In this document: positions 33,561 through 41,487 of the stretch, in pieces | How positions within the stretch are numbered: position 1 is the stretch's first letter | Layout: every line of letters begins with the position of its first letter | Origin: Halpernia sp048269545 | Lineage (GTDB): Bacteria; Bacteroidota; Bacteroidia; Flavobacteriales; Weeksellaceae | Reading direction: 5' to 3' | NCBI RefSeq assembly: GCF_048269545.1 | Contig: NZ_JBLXIJ010000001.1 | Location: 372,001 to 436,000, forward strand | Length of the DNA stretch: 64,000 bases | Position numbers and translations under genes: made by a program | Notes under the pieces: model-generated | What the model was told of the DNA's origin: nothing | The model's input: only the letters and a program-made list of their open reading frames with translations | Database searches by the model: none

Positions 33561-34175
33561 TTATTCCGGCGCTTTGAAAACGGAAGCGTCCGAATGAAAA
33601 CCTGCAACACCGCCACTTACAGCAAATTTCATTGCGTTTGCGGCATCTACATTATGTAAAATTTTTACATTTTCTGTTTGAACAAAAACCACCCAACCAG
33701 AAACGGCGTAAGAATGTGGTAAATAAACGGAAACATAACCGGGAAAACCCACGCCAGATAAATCACTTTGTGTAAGAAAACCCACACGCCAAACTTCTGG
33801 TTCTGCGGATGTAAGAATTAAAACGGGAATATTAAACTTTTTTTTATCACCTACAAATGAAGACATAACGTCTTTAAGAGAGGTATAAATAAATTTAATT
33901 CCAGGCGTATGTTCTAATAGATAATCAAAACTATCCACAATAATTTTACCGATTATAAATTTGTTACCAATAAAACCAATAAAAGCCGTTCCAAAAATAA
34001 CAATAAGGAAAACCAAGCCCGGAAATTGTGCTGAAATTGACGGAATAAGGTTGTCAATTCCCGAAATGAAATACCAAATAATACCAATGGTCGCAGCAAT
34101 TGGACCAATAATTACCAAGCCTTGTAAAAAAGAGCGAAGGAAAAGTCTCACGTAAATATTGAAATTACTTTTCAT
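33561..34175 (-). CDS. DUF502 family membrane protein
   Basis: The 204-residue protein has two membrane helices (about residues 12-33 and 50-75). A soluble domain follows with TPGIKFIYTSLKDVMSSFVG and PGYVSVYLPHSYAVSGWVV. This is the DUF502 pattern, found in many bacteria and plant mitochondria, with no established bacterial function. It lies 93 nt upstream of tryptophanase on the same strand, with a hairpin in the gap. Confidence 0.88.
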   Translation of the reverse strand: MKSNFNIYVRLFLRSFLQGLVIIGPIAATIGIIWYFISGIDNLIPSISAQFPGLVFLIVIFGTAFIGFIGNKFIIGKIIVDSFDYLLEHTPGIKFIYTSLKDVMSSFVGDKKKFNIPVLILTSAEPEVWRVGFLTQSDLSGVGFPGYVSVYLPHSYAVSGWVVFVQTENVKILHNVDAANAMKFAVSGGVAGFHSDASVFKAPE

Positions 34176-34289
34176 GGCGTTTTATTAATAATAATGGCGG
34201 TTAGCAATAGTATTTTTAAATTTTTAATAATAAAATTAATTTAATTGGCATAAATATTGAATCTTTAATACTAATTAAAAAATAAACTT

Positions 34290-34532
34290 ATGCAAACTAC
34301 AAACAATTTTTTGAAACTGACAGAAAAAATTTCAATTTTTTTAATGACAATTTTTTTTAGTGTTGTCGCTTTTGCGCAAGAGAAAACACCTGATTTAAAA
34401 GTAGATGTAAATACTACAAAAAGCACAACTACAACAGATTGGTACACAAATCCAATTTATTGGGTAATTGGCGCAGTAGTTTTGATTATTATTGTTGCCT
34501 TAATTTCTAGAGGTGGTGGTAAAAGAGATTAG
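34290..34532 (+). CDS. Small secreted/membrane protein, unknown
   Basis: The 80-residue protein has a signal peptide (about 12-30, ending VVAFAQ) and a Thr-rich linker. One membrane helix near the C-terminus (about 54-72, YWVIGAVVLIIIVALIS) is followed by a basic GGGKRD tail. After signal cleavage it would be a single-helix inner-membrane protein with a short periplasmic part. I do not recognise a family. The terminator lies inside the convergent neighbouring gene. Confidence 0.75.
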   Translation: MQTTNNFLKLTEKISIFLMTIFFSVVAFAQEKTPDLKVDVNTTKSTTTTDWYTNPIYWVIGAVVLIIIVALISRGGGKRD

Positions 34533-34553
34533 TAAAAATCTTAAAAACTAATA

Positions 34554-35657
34554 TCAAACAGTTTCTATTTTAGAGGCTGTTTTTTTACGTAGATATTCTA
34601 AAATTTTCCAGCCAAGGGTATCGAGTTTTTTTAAACTAATTGCAATTCCAACTGCTAGTAAAACATTCAATAAATAAATAATTATCATTAAAACAATCCA
34701 ATTAAAATGCGCTTTTAGAGGTACTACTGCAAAATAAACCAATGAAGAACTTATACCTTGTGCGAAATAAAAGAAAATTGCGTTTCTTCCAATATAATTA
34801 ATTACATTATCTTTATTAATTTTCAGTCTATTATATAAGATAAAAACTGTTATTAATGAAAATAAAGACCATAAAACATAAGCGGTTTTTGGCGGGAATT
34901 TCTGTTTATTCATTAAATAAAATACGTCTTTGCCGAAAGTATAAAAGAGAATTCCTAATAAAATAGCTAAACTTCCGTACAAAATAGGAATAAATTTGGT
35001 TGGTATTTTTTTTCCTTTTAATTGATGCGCTACTAAAAAAACGGCGAGATAAAATGCGACATAACCAACTTGTCCAGTTGGATAATAATGTGGGAAAATA
35101 TTGAAAATCGCGGTTAAACTAAGACAAAGTGCAATAAACCACCAAATATGTTTTGAGAAAAATCTTAGGATTAAAACTCCGAAAACCGTTAAAATAAAAT
35201 AAACTTTTAAATACCAGAAACTTCCCATTACAACGGGAAAAGTGTCTGCGTTTGTGTATTGATGAAGATACCAATTCCCGAGATTTTGCCATTGTGGAAC
35301 ATCAGAAATATTAATAGGAACATATTTAGAACCAAAAGTGGAATAGAAGTTTTTTAGCCAATTTATATCAAAAAAATGAAGACCGAAAACTTTGAAAAAA
35401 TAATCTAAAAAGAAAAGAAATGTTACGAAAATCATATAAGTGATTTGTAATTTCAGCAATCTGTACAATGTTTTTTCAATTTTATTTCCAGATGTTAAAC
35501 CACTTAAAGCGAAGAAAATAGGAACATCAAACACTAAAGAAAATATACGGATTTCTGCAGGAATATAATATTGTCCAGACCAATAAGCTGTGTGAATAAA
35601 TATTATGGAAAGCGTTGCAAGTCCCTTCGCAAAATCGATGTATAAATCTCTTTTCAT
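34554..35657 (-). CDS. Acyltransferase family 3 membrane protein
   Basis: The 367-residue protein has about ten membrane helices and an N-terminal FAKGLATLSIIFIHTAYW carrying the conserved His of acyltransferase-3 proteins. Members O-acetylate or O-succinylate sugars of surface polysaccharide, LPS or peptidoglycan. No glycan gene lies next to it, so the acceptor is unknown. A promoter box lies 15 nt upstream. The 3' end contains the terminator of the convergent small gene. Confidence 0.88.
   Translation of the reverse strand: MKRDLYIDFAKGLATLSIIFIHTAYWSGQYYIPAEIRIFSLVFDVPIFFALSGLTSGNKIEKTLYRLLKLQITYMIFVTFLFFLDYFFKVFGLHFFDINWLKNFYSTFGSKYVPINISDVPQWQNLGNWYLHQYTNADTFPVVMGSFWYLKVYFILTVFGVLILRFFSKHIWWFIALCLSLTAIFNIFPHYYPTGQVGYVAFYLAVFLVAHQLKGKKIPTKFIPILYGSLAILLGILFYTFGKDVFYLMNKQKFPPKTAYVLWSLFSLITVFILYNRLKINKDNVINYIGRNAIFFYFAQGISSSLVYFAVVPLKAHFNWIVLMIIIYLLNVLLAVGIAISLKKLDTLGWKILEYLRKKTASKIETV
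34556..34587 (+). terminator. Terminator of the 34290 gene, inside the acyltransferase 3' end
   Basis: AAACAGTTTCT and AGAGGCTGTTT form an 11-bp stem (two wobble pairs) with loop ATTTT and a seven-T run. The stem overlaps the stop and last codons of the convergent gene. Confidence 0.8.
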
Positions 35658-35672
35658 AGTTTATTTGAAAAT

Positions 35673-35680
35673 CAAATTTA
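35673..35680 (-). promoter_or_regulatory. -7 promoter box of the acyltransferase gene
   Basis: It reads TAAATTTG on the minus strand, with a 15-nt spacer to the start codon. Confidence 0.55.
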
Positions 35681-35807
35681 AATAAAAAAACGAGAAAAGA
35701 AATAAGAAAATAGCTGAGTTGAGTTTATTTATATTTTTAAAAATGAAGTTTAATTATTTTTTAATTAAAATTTAATATTGAATTGTGGATAACTCAAAAA
35801 TATTTCT

Positions 35808-35815
35808 TATTTTTG
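35808..35815 (+). promoter_or_regulatory. -7 promoter box of rplU-rpmA
   Basis: TATTTTTG followed by CACC has a TTG 22 nt upstream (35783-35785). This is one of the best two-part promoters in the window, as expected for ribosomal protein genes. Confidence 0.7.
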
Positions 35816-35846
35816 CACCCTGAATTAATTAACAAAATAATAAACA

Positions 35847-36275
35847 ATGTTTGCAATTGTAGAAATAGCAGGGCTTCAATATAAAATTGAGCAAGACCAA
35901 AAGTTGTTTGTAAACCGTTTGAAAGGAGAAGTAGGTGCGAAAGTGTCTTTTGAAAAAGTTCTTCTTACTGTAAACGGAGCAACCACAGTAGGCGCCCCGG
36001 CTGTAAAAGGTATCACGGTAGATGCAGAAATCATTAAGCATTTAAAAGCTGATAAAGTAATCGTTTTCAAGAAAAAAAGAAGAAAAGGATACGAAAAGAA
36101 AAACGGACACAGACAATCTCTTACTCAAATTCAAATTACTGGAATTACTGGTTTTGATGATAAGAAAAAAGAAGAGAAAAAAGCGACTCCGAAAGCTAAA
36201 AAAGAAAATGCGACTGACAAAAAACCAGTGGCAAAAAAAGCAACTAAGAAATCTGACAGCGAGTCTGCAGAGTAA
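35847..36275 (+). CDS. rplU: 50S ribosomal protein L21 with Lys-rich C-terminal extension
   Basis: L21 binds 23S rRNA in the large subunit. Residues 1-100 cover the normal domain (MFAIVEIAGLQYKIEQDQ and FKKKRRKGYEKKNGHRQ). A further 40 residues are a Lys/Glu/Ala-rich tail (KKEEKKATPKAKKEN region), an extension common in Flavobacteriia and absent in E. coli. It is followed by rpmA after 26 nt, the usual pairing. Confidence 0.97.
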   Translation: MFAIVEIAGLQYKIEQDQKLFVNRLKGEVGAKVSFEKVLLTVNGATTVGAPAVKGITVDAEIIKHLKADKVIVFKKKRRKGYEKKNGHRQSLTQIQITGITGFDDKKKEEKKATPKAKKENATDKKPVAKKATKKSDSESAE

Positions 36276-36301
36276 ATATTAACTCAAAACATTAAAATAA
36301 A

Positions 36302-36559
36302 ATGGCACACAAAAAAGGAGTTGGTAGTTCCAAAAACGGTAGAGAATCTCATTCTAAAAGATTAGGTGTGAAGATTTTCGGTGGACAATCTGCAATTGCA
36401 GGTAACATTATTGTAAGACAAAGAGGTACAACTCATCACCCAGGTTTAAACGTGGGAATGGGAAAAGACCATACTTTACATGCATTAGTAGATGGAACTG
36501 TAGTATTTAGAAAGAAAGCAAACGATAGATCTTTTGTATCTATTGAACCAAACGCGTAA
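36302..36559 (+). CDS. rpmA: 50S ribosomal protein L27
   Basis: The 85-residue protein starts MAHKKGVGSSKNGRES, with a mature-type N-terminus that reaches the peptidyl transferase centre and needs no cleaved leader. It has the signature GMGKDHTLHALVDG. It is the second gene of the rplU operon and is followed by two hairpins, the second a strong terminator. Confidence 0.97.
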   Translation: MAHKKGVGSSKNGRESHSKRLGVKIFGGQSAIAGNIIVRQRGTTHHPGLNVGMGKDHTLHALVDGTVVFRKKANDRSFVSIEPNA

Positions 36560-36612
36560 ACTTACCACGCGTTTTATAAATTAAAATCCCGAATAAATCG
36601 GGATTTTTTTAT
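36550..36612 (+). terminator. Tandem hairpins ending the rplU-rpmA operon
   Basis: The first stem, AAACGCG with CGCGTTT, overlaps the rpmA stop. The second, AAAATCCCGA with TCGGGATTTT (36583-36607), has loop ATAAA and a long T run and is the main terminator. Confidence 0.88.
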
Positions 36613-36665
36613 TTAAATATCTTTTTTAAATGAAAGATGTTTTATTTATTTAAAAAATTCTAACA

Positions 36666-37886
36666 ATGAAAATTAAATTAATATTTATATTTCTTTTCTG
36701 TTTGGCTTTTACTGCAAAAGCACAAATTAAAATTTTGTTTGATGCTACAAAAGCAGAAATGGCAAGTAATGCAGATTGGGTAATTGATGCCGATACAAAT
36801 AATTTAAAAGCAACTTCTTTAGGGACTTATTCAACAGGTGGAAGTGATTCTAATCCGCAACAAATTCCAACTCCCGCACAAAGTGGAATTACTAATAATA
36901 CACCAGAAACTTATTGGAAAGGTGCTTTGAGCGCGTGGGCTGTAGATTTAGTAAAGTTAGGTTACACAGTTGAAACATTGCCATATAATGGAAAAATTAC
37001 CTATGGAGACAAAACTAATTCTCAGGATTTATCCAATTACAAAGTATTTATAATAGATGAGCCCAACTTTCAATTTGCACTTGAAGAAAAAAATGCACTG
37101 GTAAATTTTGTAAAAAATGGAGGAGGACTTTTTATTATTAGTGATCATAATATAAGTGATAGAAACAAAGATGGATGGGATTCTCCCAATATTTGGAATG
37201 ATTTTTTTAGTACCAATACGGTGAAAACCAATCCTTTTGGTATTACATTCGATTTAGCAAATATTTCTGGAGCTACAACTAATTTTGCAAATTTCCTCAC
37301 AAATACCATTTTACATGGCACTTCTGGAACTCCCACTCAGATGGATTTTTTTAATGGTACAACCATGACTTTAAATACCACAAACAATCCCACAGTGCAA
37401 GGTTTAATTTTTAAATCTGGTTCTTCTACAACTGGTTTGGTAAATGTAATGTTTGCAACAGCAACTTATGGAACTGGGAAAGTTTGTGCTTTAGGAGATA
37501 GTTCAGTTCCAGATGATGGAACGGGAGATTCTGGAGATTCACTTTATAATGGTTATACAGGAGATGCGAATGGAAATCACAGACCTTTGCTTTTAAATGC
37601 GACAGCTTGGTTAGCGACAGATTCTGGTTTAGGCTTAAATGATTTAGCAAAATCTGATATTAATTTAGAAATTTTCCCAAATCCTAGTTCAGATTTTATT
37701 TATATTAAAAATGTTAAGAATAATAATATTTATAATTTGACTATTTCTGATAGTACGGGAAAATTAGTTTTTTCTAAAGAATTTAATTCAAACAAAATAG
37801 ATATAAAAAGTCTTCAAAAAGGTTTATATTATTTAACAATAAAAACACAAAACGGAGTTAAGAGTTTTAAATTTATCAAGAAATAA
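36666..37886 (+). CDS. Secreted protein with type IX secretion sorting domain
   Basis: The 406-residue protein has a signal peptide (about 1-19, ending FTAKAQ). A central domain has a Rossmann-like/glutamine amidotransferase-like pattern (YKVFIIDEP, FVKNGGGLFIISDHN, GTGKVCALGDSS). The C-terminal type A sorting domain (about 330-406) contains EIFPNPSSDFIYIKN, ends GVKSFKFIKK and directs export by the T9SS and surface attachment. The central domain resembles DUF4350/ThuA-like folds. No nuclease, protease or glycosidase motif is clear, so the function is unknown. Confidence 0.85.
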   Translation: MKIKLIFIFLFCLAFTAKAQIKILFDATKAEMASNADWVIDADTNNLKATSLGTYSTGGSDSNPQQIPTPAQSGITNNTPETYWKGALSAWAVDLVKLGYTVETLPYNGKITYGDKTNSQDLSNYKVFIIDEPNFQFALEEKNALVNFVKNGGGLFIISDHNISDRNKDGWDSPNIWNDFFSTNTVKTNPFGITFDLANISGATTNFANFLTNTILHGTSGTPTQMDFFNGTTMTLNTTNNPTVQGLIFKSGSSTTGLVNVMFATATYGTGKVCALGDSSVPDDGTGDSGDSLYNGYTGDANGNHRPLLLNATAWLATDSGLGLNDLAKSDINLEIFPNPSSDFIYIKNVKNNNIYNLTISDSTGKLVFSKEFNSNKIDIKSLQKGLYYLTIKTQNGVKSFKFIKK

Positions 37887-37996
37887 TAGTTTCATTAAAA
37901 ATTAAATTTAAAAATTCTTCAATATTTCTTTTTTTAAGAGATAAAATGAAACTAAACCCAAGAATTTTAGTTTAAAAAATTACTTAAAAAAAGTGG

Positions 37997-38004
37997 TAAA
38001 TTTG
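37997..38004 (+). promoter_or_regulatory. -7 promoter box of lepA
   Basis: TAAATTTG lies 17 nt before the ATG at 38022. Confidence 0.58.
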
Positions 38005-38021
38005 TTCACTACAACAAACTC

Positions 38022-39818
38022 ATGAAAAACATTAGAAACTTCTGCATCATTGCACATATTGATCACGGCAAATCAACTTTAGCAGATCGTCTTTTAGAAT
38101 ATACCAATACAGTTACCCAAAGAGAATTACAATCTCAAACTTTGGATGATATGGATTTGGAAAAAGAACGCGGAATTACCATAAAATCTCACGCCATACA
38201 AATGGATTATGAGTACCAAGGCGAAAAATATATTTTTAATTTAATTGATACTCCCGGACACGTAGATTTTTCCTACGAAGTTTCACGTTCTATTGCAGCT
38301 TGCGAAGGTGCGCTTCTTATCGTAGATGCTGCACAAAGTATTCAAGCTCAGACGATAAGCAACTTATATTTGGCTTTAGAAAATGATTTAACAATTATAC
38401 CTGTTCTAAATAAAATTGATCTTCCTTCTGCAAATCCCGAAGAAGTAACGGACGAAATCATGAATCTTATCGGTTGCGAATATGAAGATGTTCTGCGCGT
38501 TTCTGGTAAAACCGGAGAAGGCGTTTTAGACCTTTTAGAACATATAGTAACTAGAATTCCAGCACCTGTCGGAGATCCGGATGCACCACTTCAAGCTTTA
38601 ATTTTTGATTCGGTTTACAATCCTTTTCGTGGAATTGAAGCCTATTTTAAAGTAGTAAATGGAAAAATTACGAAAGGTGAAAAAATTAAATTTTTTGCTA
38701 CAGAAAAAACGTATGAAGCCGATGAGGTGGGAACTTTAAAATTAAAACAATTGCCAAAAAAAGAAATTCTTTGCGGCGATGTGGGTTACATTATTTCTGG
38801 AATTAAAGATGCACGCGAAGTAAAAGTTGGAGACACAATTACAAGTGTATTTAATCCCGCGGAAAAAGCAATTGAAGGTTTTGAAGAAGTAAAACCGATG
38901 GTTTTTGCAGGAATTTATCCCATCGAATCTGAAGATTTTGAAGAGTTGCGTTTTTCATTAGAAAAATTAAGATTAAATGATGCTTCCCTCGTTTTCGAAC
39001 CAGAAAGTTCTGCGGCATTAGGATTTGGTTTCCGTTGCGGATTTTTGGGAATGCTTCACATGGAAATTGTGCAGGAAAGATTGGATCGGGAATTTAATAT
39101 GGATGTAATTACAACGGTTCCAAACGTTTCTTACCTTGGTTATTCCAAAAGAAATCCTGAAACACCGATTCTCATAAATAATCCTTCAGAAATGATGGAT
39201 CCAACTATTTTAGACAGAGTAGAAGAGCCTTTTATAAAAGCATCGATTATAACAAAATCAGACTTTGTTGGACCAATTATGACTTTATGTATTGAGAAAC
39301 GAGGGGAAATTGTAAACCAAAGTTATCTTACTTCTGAACGTGTAGAATTGGTTTTTAATATGCCCTTAGCTGAAGTGGTTTTTGATTTTTATGACCGCTT
39401 AAAATCCATTTCAAAAGGTTACGCTTCTTTTGATTATCACCCCATTGGAATGCGCGCCTCGAAATTGGTAAAAATGGATATTTTAATTAATGGCGATATG
39501 GTAGATGCGCTTTCTTCATTAATTCACGATTCCAACGCATATAATATTGGGAAAAAAATGTGTGAAAAATTACGCCAATTAATTCCGCGTCAGCAATTTG
39601 ATATTGCTGTTCAAGCCGCTTTAGGAGCAAAAGTAATTGCTCGTGAAACTATAAAAGCTTTAAGAAAAGATGTAACTGCAAAATGTTACGGAGGCGATAT
39701 TTCCAGAAAAAGAAAATTGCTTGAAAAGCAAAAAGAAGGAAAGAAAAAAATGAAGCAAATTGGTCGTGTAGAAGTTCCACAATCTGCGTTTATGGCGGTT
39801 TTGAAGTTGAATGATTAA
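38022..39818 (+). CDS. lepA: Elongation factor 4
   Basis: LepA is a ribosome-associated GTPase that acts on stalled or early ribosomes. The 598-residue length is exact for the family. GTPase motifs AHIDHGKSTL (G1), DTPGHVDF (G3) and NKIDLP (G4) are present. The LepA-specific C-terminal domain contains ALGAKVIARETIKALRKDVTAKCYGGD and ends MAVLKLND. It stands alone with its own promoter. Confidence 0.97.
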   Translation: MKNIRNFCIIAHIDHGKSTLADRLLEYTNTVTQRELQSQTLDDMDLEKERGITIKSHAIQMDYEYQGEKYIFNLIDTPGHVDFSYEVSRSIAACEGALLIVDAAQSIQAQTISNLYLALENDLTIIPVLNKIDLPSANPEEVTDEIMNLIGCEYEDVLRVSGKTGEGVLDLLEHIVTRIPAPVGDPDAPLQALIFDSVYNPFRGIEAYFKVVNGKITKGEKIKFFATEKTYEADEVGTLKLKQLPKKEILCGDVGYIISGIKDAREVKVGDTITSVFNPAEKAIEGFEEVKPMVFAGIYPIESEDFEELRFSLEKLRLNDASLVFEPESSAALGFGFRCGFLGMLHMEIVQERLDREFNMDVITTVPNVSYLGYSKRNPETPILINNPSEMMDPTILDRVEEPFIKASIITKSDFVGPIMTLCIEKRGEIVNQSYLTSERVELVFNMPLAEVVFDFYDRLKSISKGYASFDYHPIGMRASKLVKMDILINGDMVDALSSLIHDSNAYNIGKKMCEKLRQLIPRQQFDIAVQAALGAKVIARETIKALRKDVTAKCYGGDISRKRKLLEKQKEGKKKMKQIGRVEVPQSAFMAVLKLND

Positions 39819-39877
39819 TCAATTAAATAAGGATTCCACAAATATTAAAATTCCAGAAAATAATTTAAAATTTTAGT

Positions 39878-40270
39878 ATGAAAAACTTCCTCAGAATAGC
39901 TTTAGGAATTGCAATGATTTTTGCAGGAATTGGTCATCTAACTTTTGTACGTGAAATATTTCAAGCGCAGGTTCCAGATTTTGTTCCGTTTTCAAAAGAT
40001 TTCACCGTCATTTCTTCTGGAATTGTAGAAATCTCTTTTGGTTTAGCGATGGTTTTTTTAGTAAAACAAAAAGAATATGTTGGTTTAATTTTAGCAATTT
40101 TTTATGTCTTAATTTTCCCTGGAAATATTCATCAATACACAAATCATTTAGATGGCTGTGGTTTAAACACAGACGAAAAAAGATTAGGAAGATTATTTTT
40201 CCAACCTGTTTTAATTTTCTTAGCGCTTTATTCTACAGATGGGTGGAAATTATTAAAATCAAAAAAATAA
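39878..40270 (+). CDS. DoxX-like small membrane protein
   Basis: The 130-residue protein has four membrane helices. The opening FLRIALGIAMIFAGIGHLTF is typical of the DoxX/DoxD-like family, and a GNIHQYTNH loop follows. Characterised relatives are oxidoreductase subunits or membrane partners in redox-stress systems, but the role here is not known. It follows lepA by 59 nt without a visible terminator and may be read through from it. Confidence 0.78.
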   Translation: MKNFLRIALGIAMIFAGIGHLTFVREIFQAQVPDFVPFSKDFTVISSGIVEISFGLAMVFLVKQKEYVGLILAIFYVLIFPGNIHQYTNHLDGCGLNTDEKRLGRLFFQPVLIFLALYSTDGWKLLKSKK

Positions 40271-40361
40271 AAAAATTTTTAAATTTCTGAAGGTGTTTCA
40301 GTTTTATTTCGGTAAACTTTTAAAAATTACTTTCTTCTAAAAGAAGTTCAATTTTTTAAAA

Positions 40362-40457
40362 ATCCCGCGAATTAGCAAAAACTTTATTTAAGCTTTAAAT
40401 CAGAGAAATTTAATCTTTTAATCACACAAAACCTTTGTTCCTTTTGTGGTTTAAAAC
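40362..40457. repeat. Decayed intergenic repeat between the DoxX-like and cupin genes
   Basis: The 187-nt convergent gap holds TCCCGCGAATTAGC and, further right, a CCTTTGTTCCTTTTGTGGTTT string whose CACAAAA and TTTTGTG arms can pair. Strings of this kind recur between genes in Flavobacteriia as I remember them. A related AAGATTCGCGAATT string occurs before nadC (about 3303-3316). No gene is seen. Confidence 0.35.
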
Positions 40458-41339
40458 CTATTTCGGTAAACCTTTTTTCAGAGCTTTGTTTGCGGTTTCT
40501 ACGGCTTTTTTCTCTTTCCAATCCATGTATCGCGTTTTGTATTTTTTCTTCAGAATATTATCAATATTTCGCTGAATAATTAAATTATAAAGAGAATGTG
40601 CTTTCACCGCCCAAGATTTATCCCAAGCTCTTTGCGAAATTGAAAAACTTCCGTCTAAATATTTCATATAATGCCACCAACCGGTCGGCATAAAAAGTGT
40701 GTCGCCATGTTCTAGAAAACATTCAATTCCTTCTATTCCATCTAATGCAGGAAATTTTTCAAAATCTGGATTTGCGATGTCATAATCTTCAAATGCATAA
40801 GTTGCATAAGGCATTTTATACAATCTGTCTTTCCATTTATAATCGAACAAAAGCACATGTTTTCTTCCATTAAAATGCGTGTGGAAAATGTGCGGCATAT
40901 CAATATCAAAATGCAGGAAAGTTTCAGAACCTTCTCCGCCGAAAAACATGGCAGGATATTTATCTAAAAAACCACCCATTAATTCTGTAGGTGAAATGTA
41001 ATCTTCTAATAATTTTGGCGCAGATTTTATGGGATCAAAAAGAAAAATTCTTAAATCTGTTGGTTCTTTTTGTATTAAATCGATATAATCTGCAAATTTC
41101 ATTTTCGTTGCAGAAGAATTGATTGGTGCAGCTGGATCTGCTTTTGAACTGTCATAAAGTGGCACTTCTACATCTCCGACAGTTTTTTTCATGTAGTCCA
41201 TTGTCCACTTTTGGTAAGCGGGCCACTTTTTTGCTATGTTTTTTATAACCAAAGGTTTTCTTGGTTTTAGATAATTATTGTAAAAATCTTCTTTAGAAAT
41301 ATCTTCAACAATATCAATTGGTTTTAAATGAAGCGCCAT
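40458..41339 (-). CDS. Cupin-like JmjC-type oxygenase
   Basis: The protein starts MALHLKPIDI and has 293 residues. It shows the Cupin_8/JmjC 2-oxoglutarate-Fe(II) pattern, with the metal site His-x-Asp in FLHFDIDMPH and a distal His in FMPTGWWHYMKYL. Relatives hydroxylate ribosomal proteins, tRNA or other proteins. The extended ATG at 41360 would overlap the promoter box, so the start at 41339 is chosen. The gene stands alone, and its protein target is unknown. Confidence 0.88.
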   Translation of the reverse strand: MALHLKPIDIVEDISKEDFYNNYLKPRKPLVIKNIAKKWPAYQKWTMDYMKKTVGDVEVPLYDSSKADPAAPINSSATKMKFADYIDLIQKEPTDLRIFLFDPIKSAPKLLEDYISPTELMGGFLDKYPAMFFGGEGSETFLHFDIDMPHIFHTHFNGRKHVLLFDYKWKDRLYKMPYATYAFEDYDIANPDFEKFPALDGIEGIECFLEHGDTLFMPTGWWHYMKYLDGSFSISQRAWDKSWAVKAHSLYNLIIQRNIDNILKKKYKTRYMDWKEKKAVETANKALKKGLPK

Positions 41340-41357
41340 AATTTTATCTTGAAAGAG

Positions 41358-41365
41358 CAAATTTA
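41358..41365 (-). promoter_or_regulatory. -7 promoter box of the cupin gene
   Basis: It reads TAAATTTG on the minus strand, with 18 nt between the box and the ATG at 41339. It overlaps the alternative start at 41360. Confidence 0.55.
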
Positions 41366-41487
41366 TTAAAAAAATTAATAGAATATTTTAACTAATTGGT
41401 TATTTAAAAATCATAAGTCTATAATTTGAATAAAAACTTTGTAACAAGAGTTGTGTTTTAAAGACTTATTGAGAAGAAATTTATTAC

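Noticed and set aside
41340..41360. Extended start of the cupin gene
   Set aside because: It overlaps the -7 box at 41358-41365, so it would not be on the mRNA.
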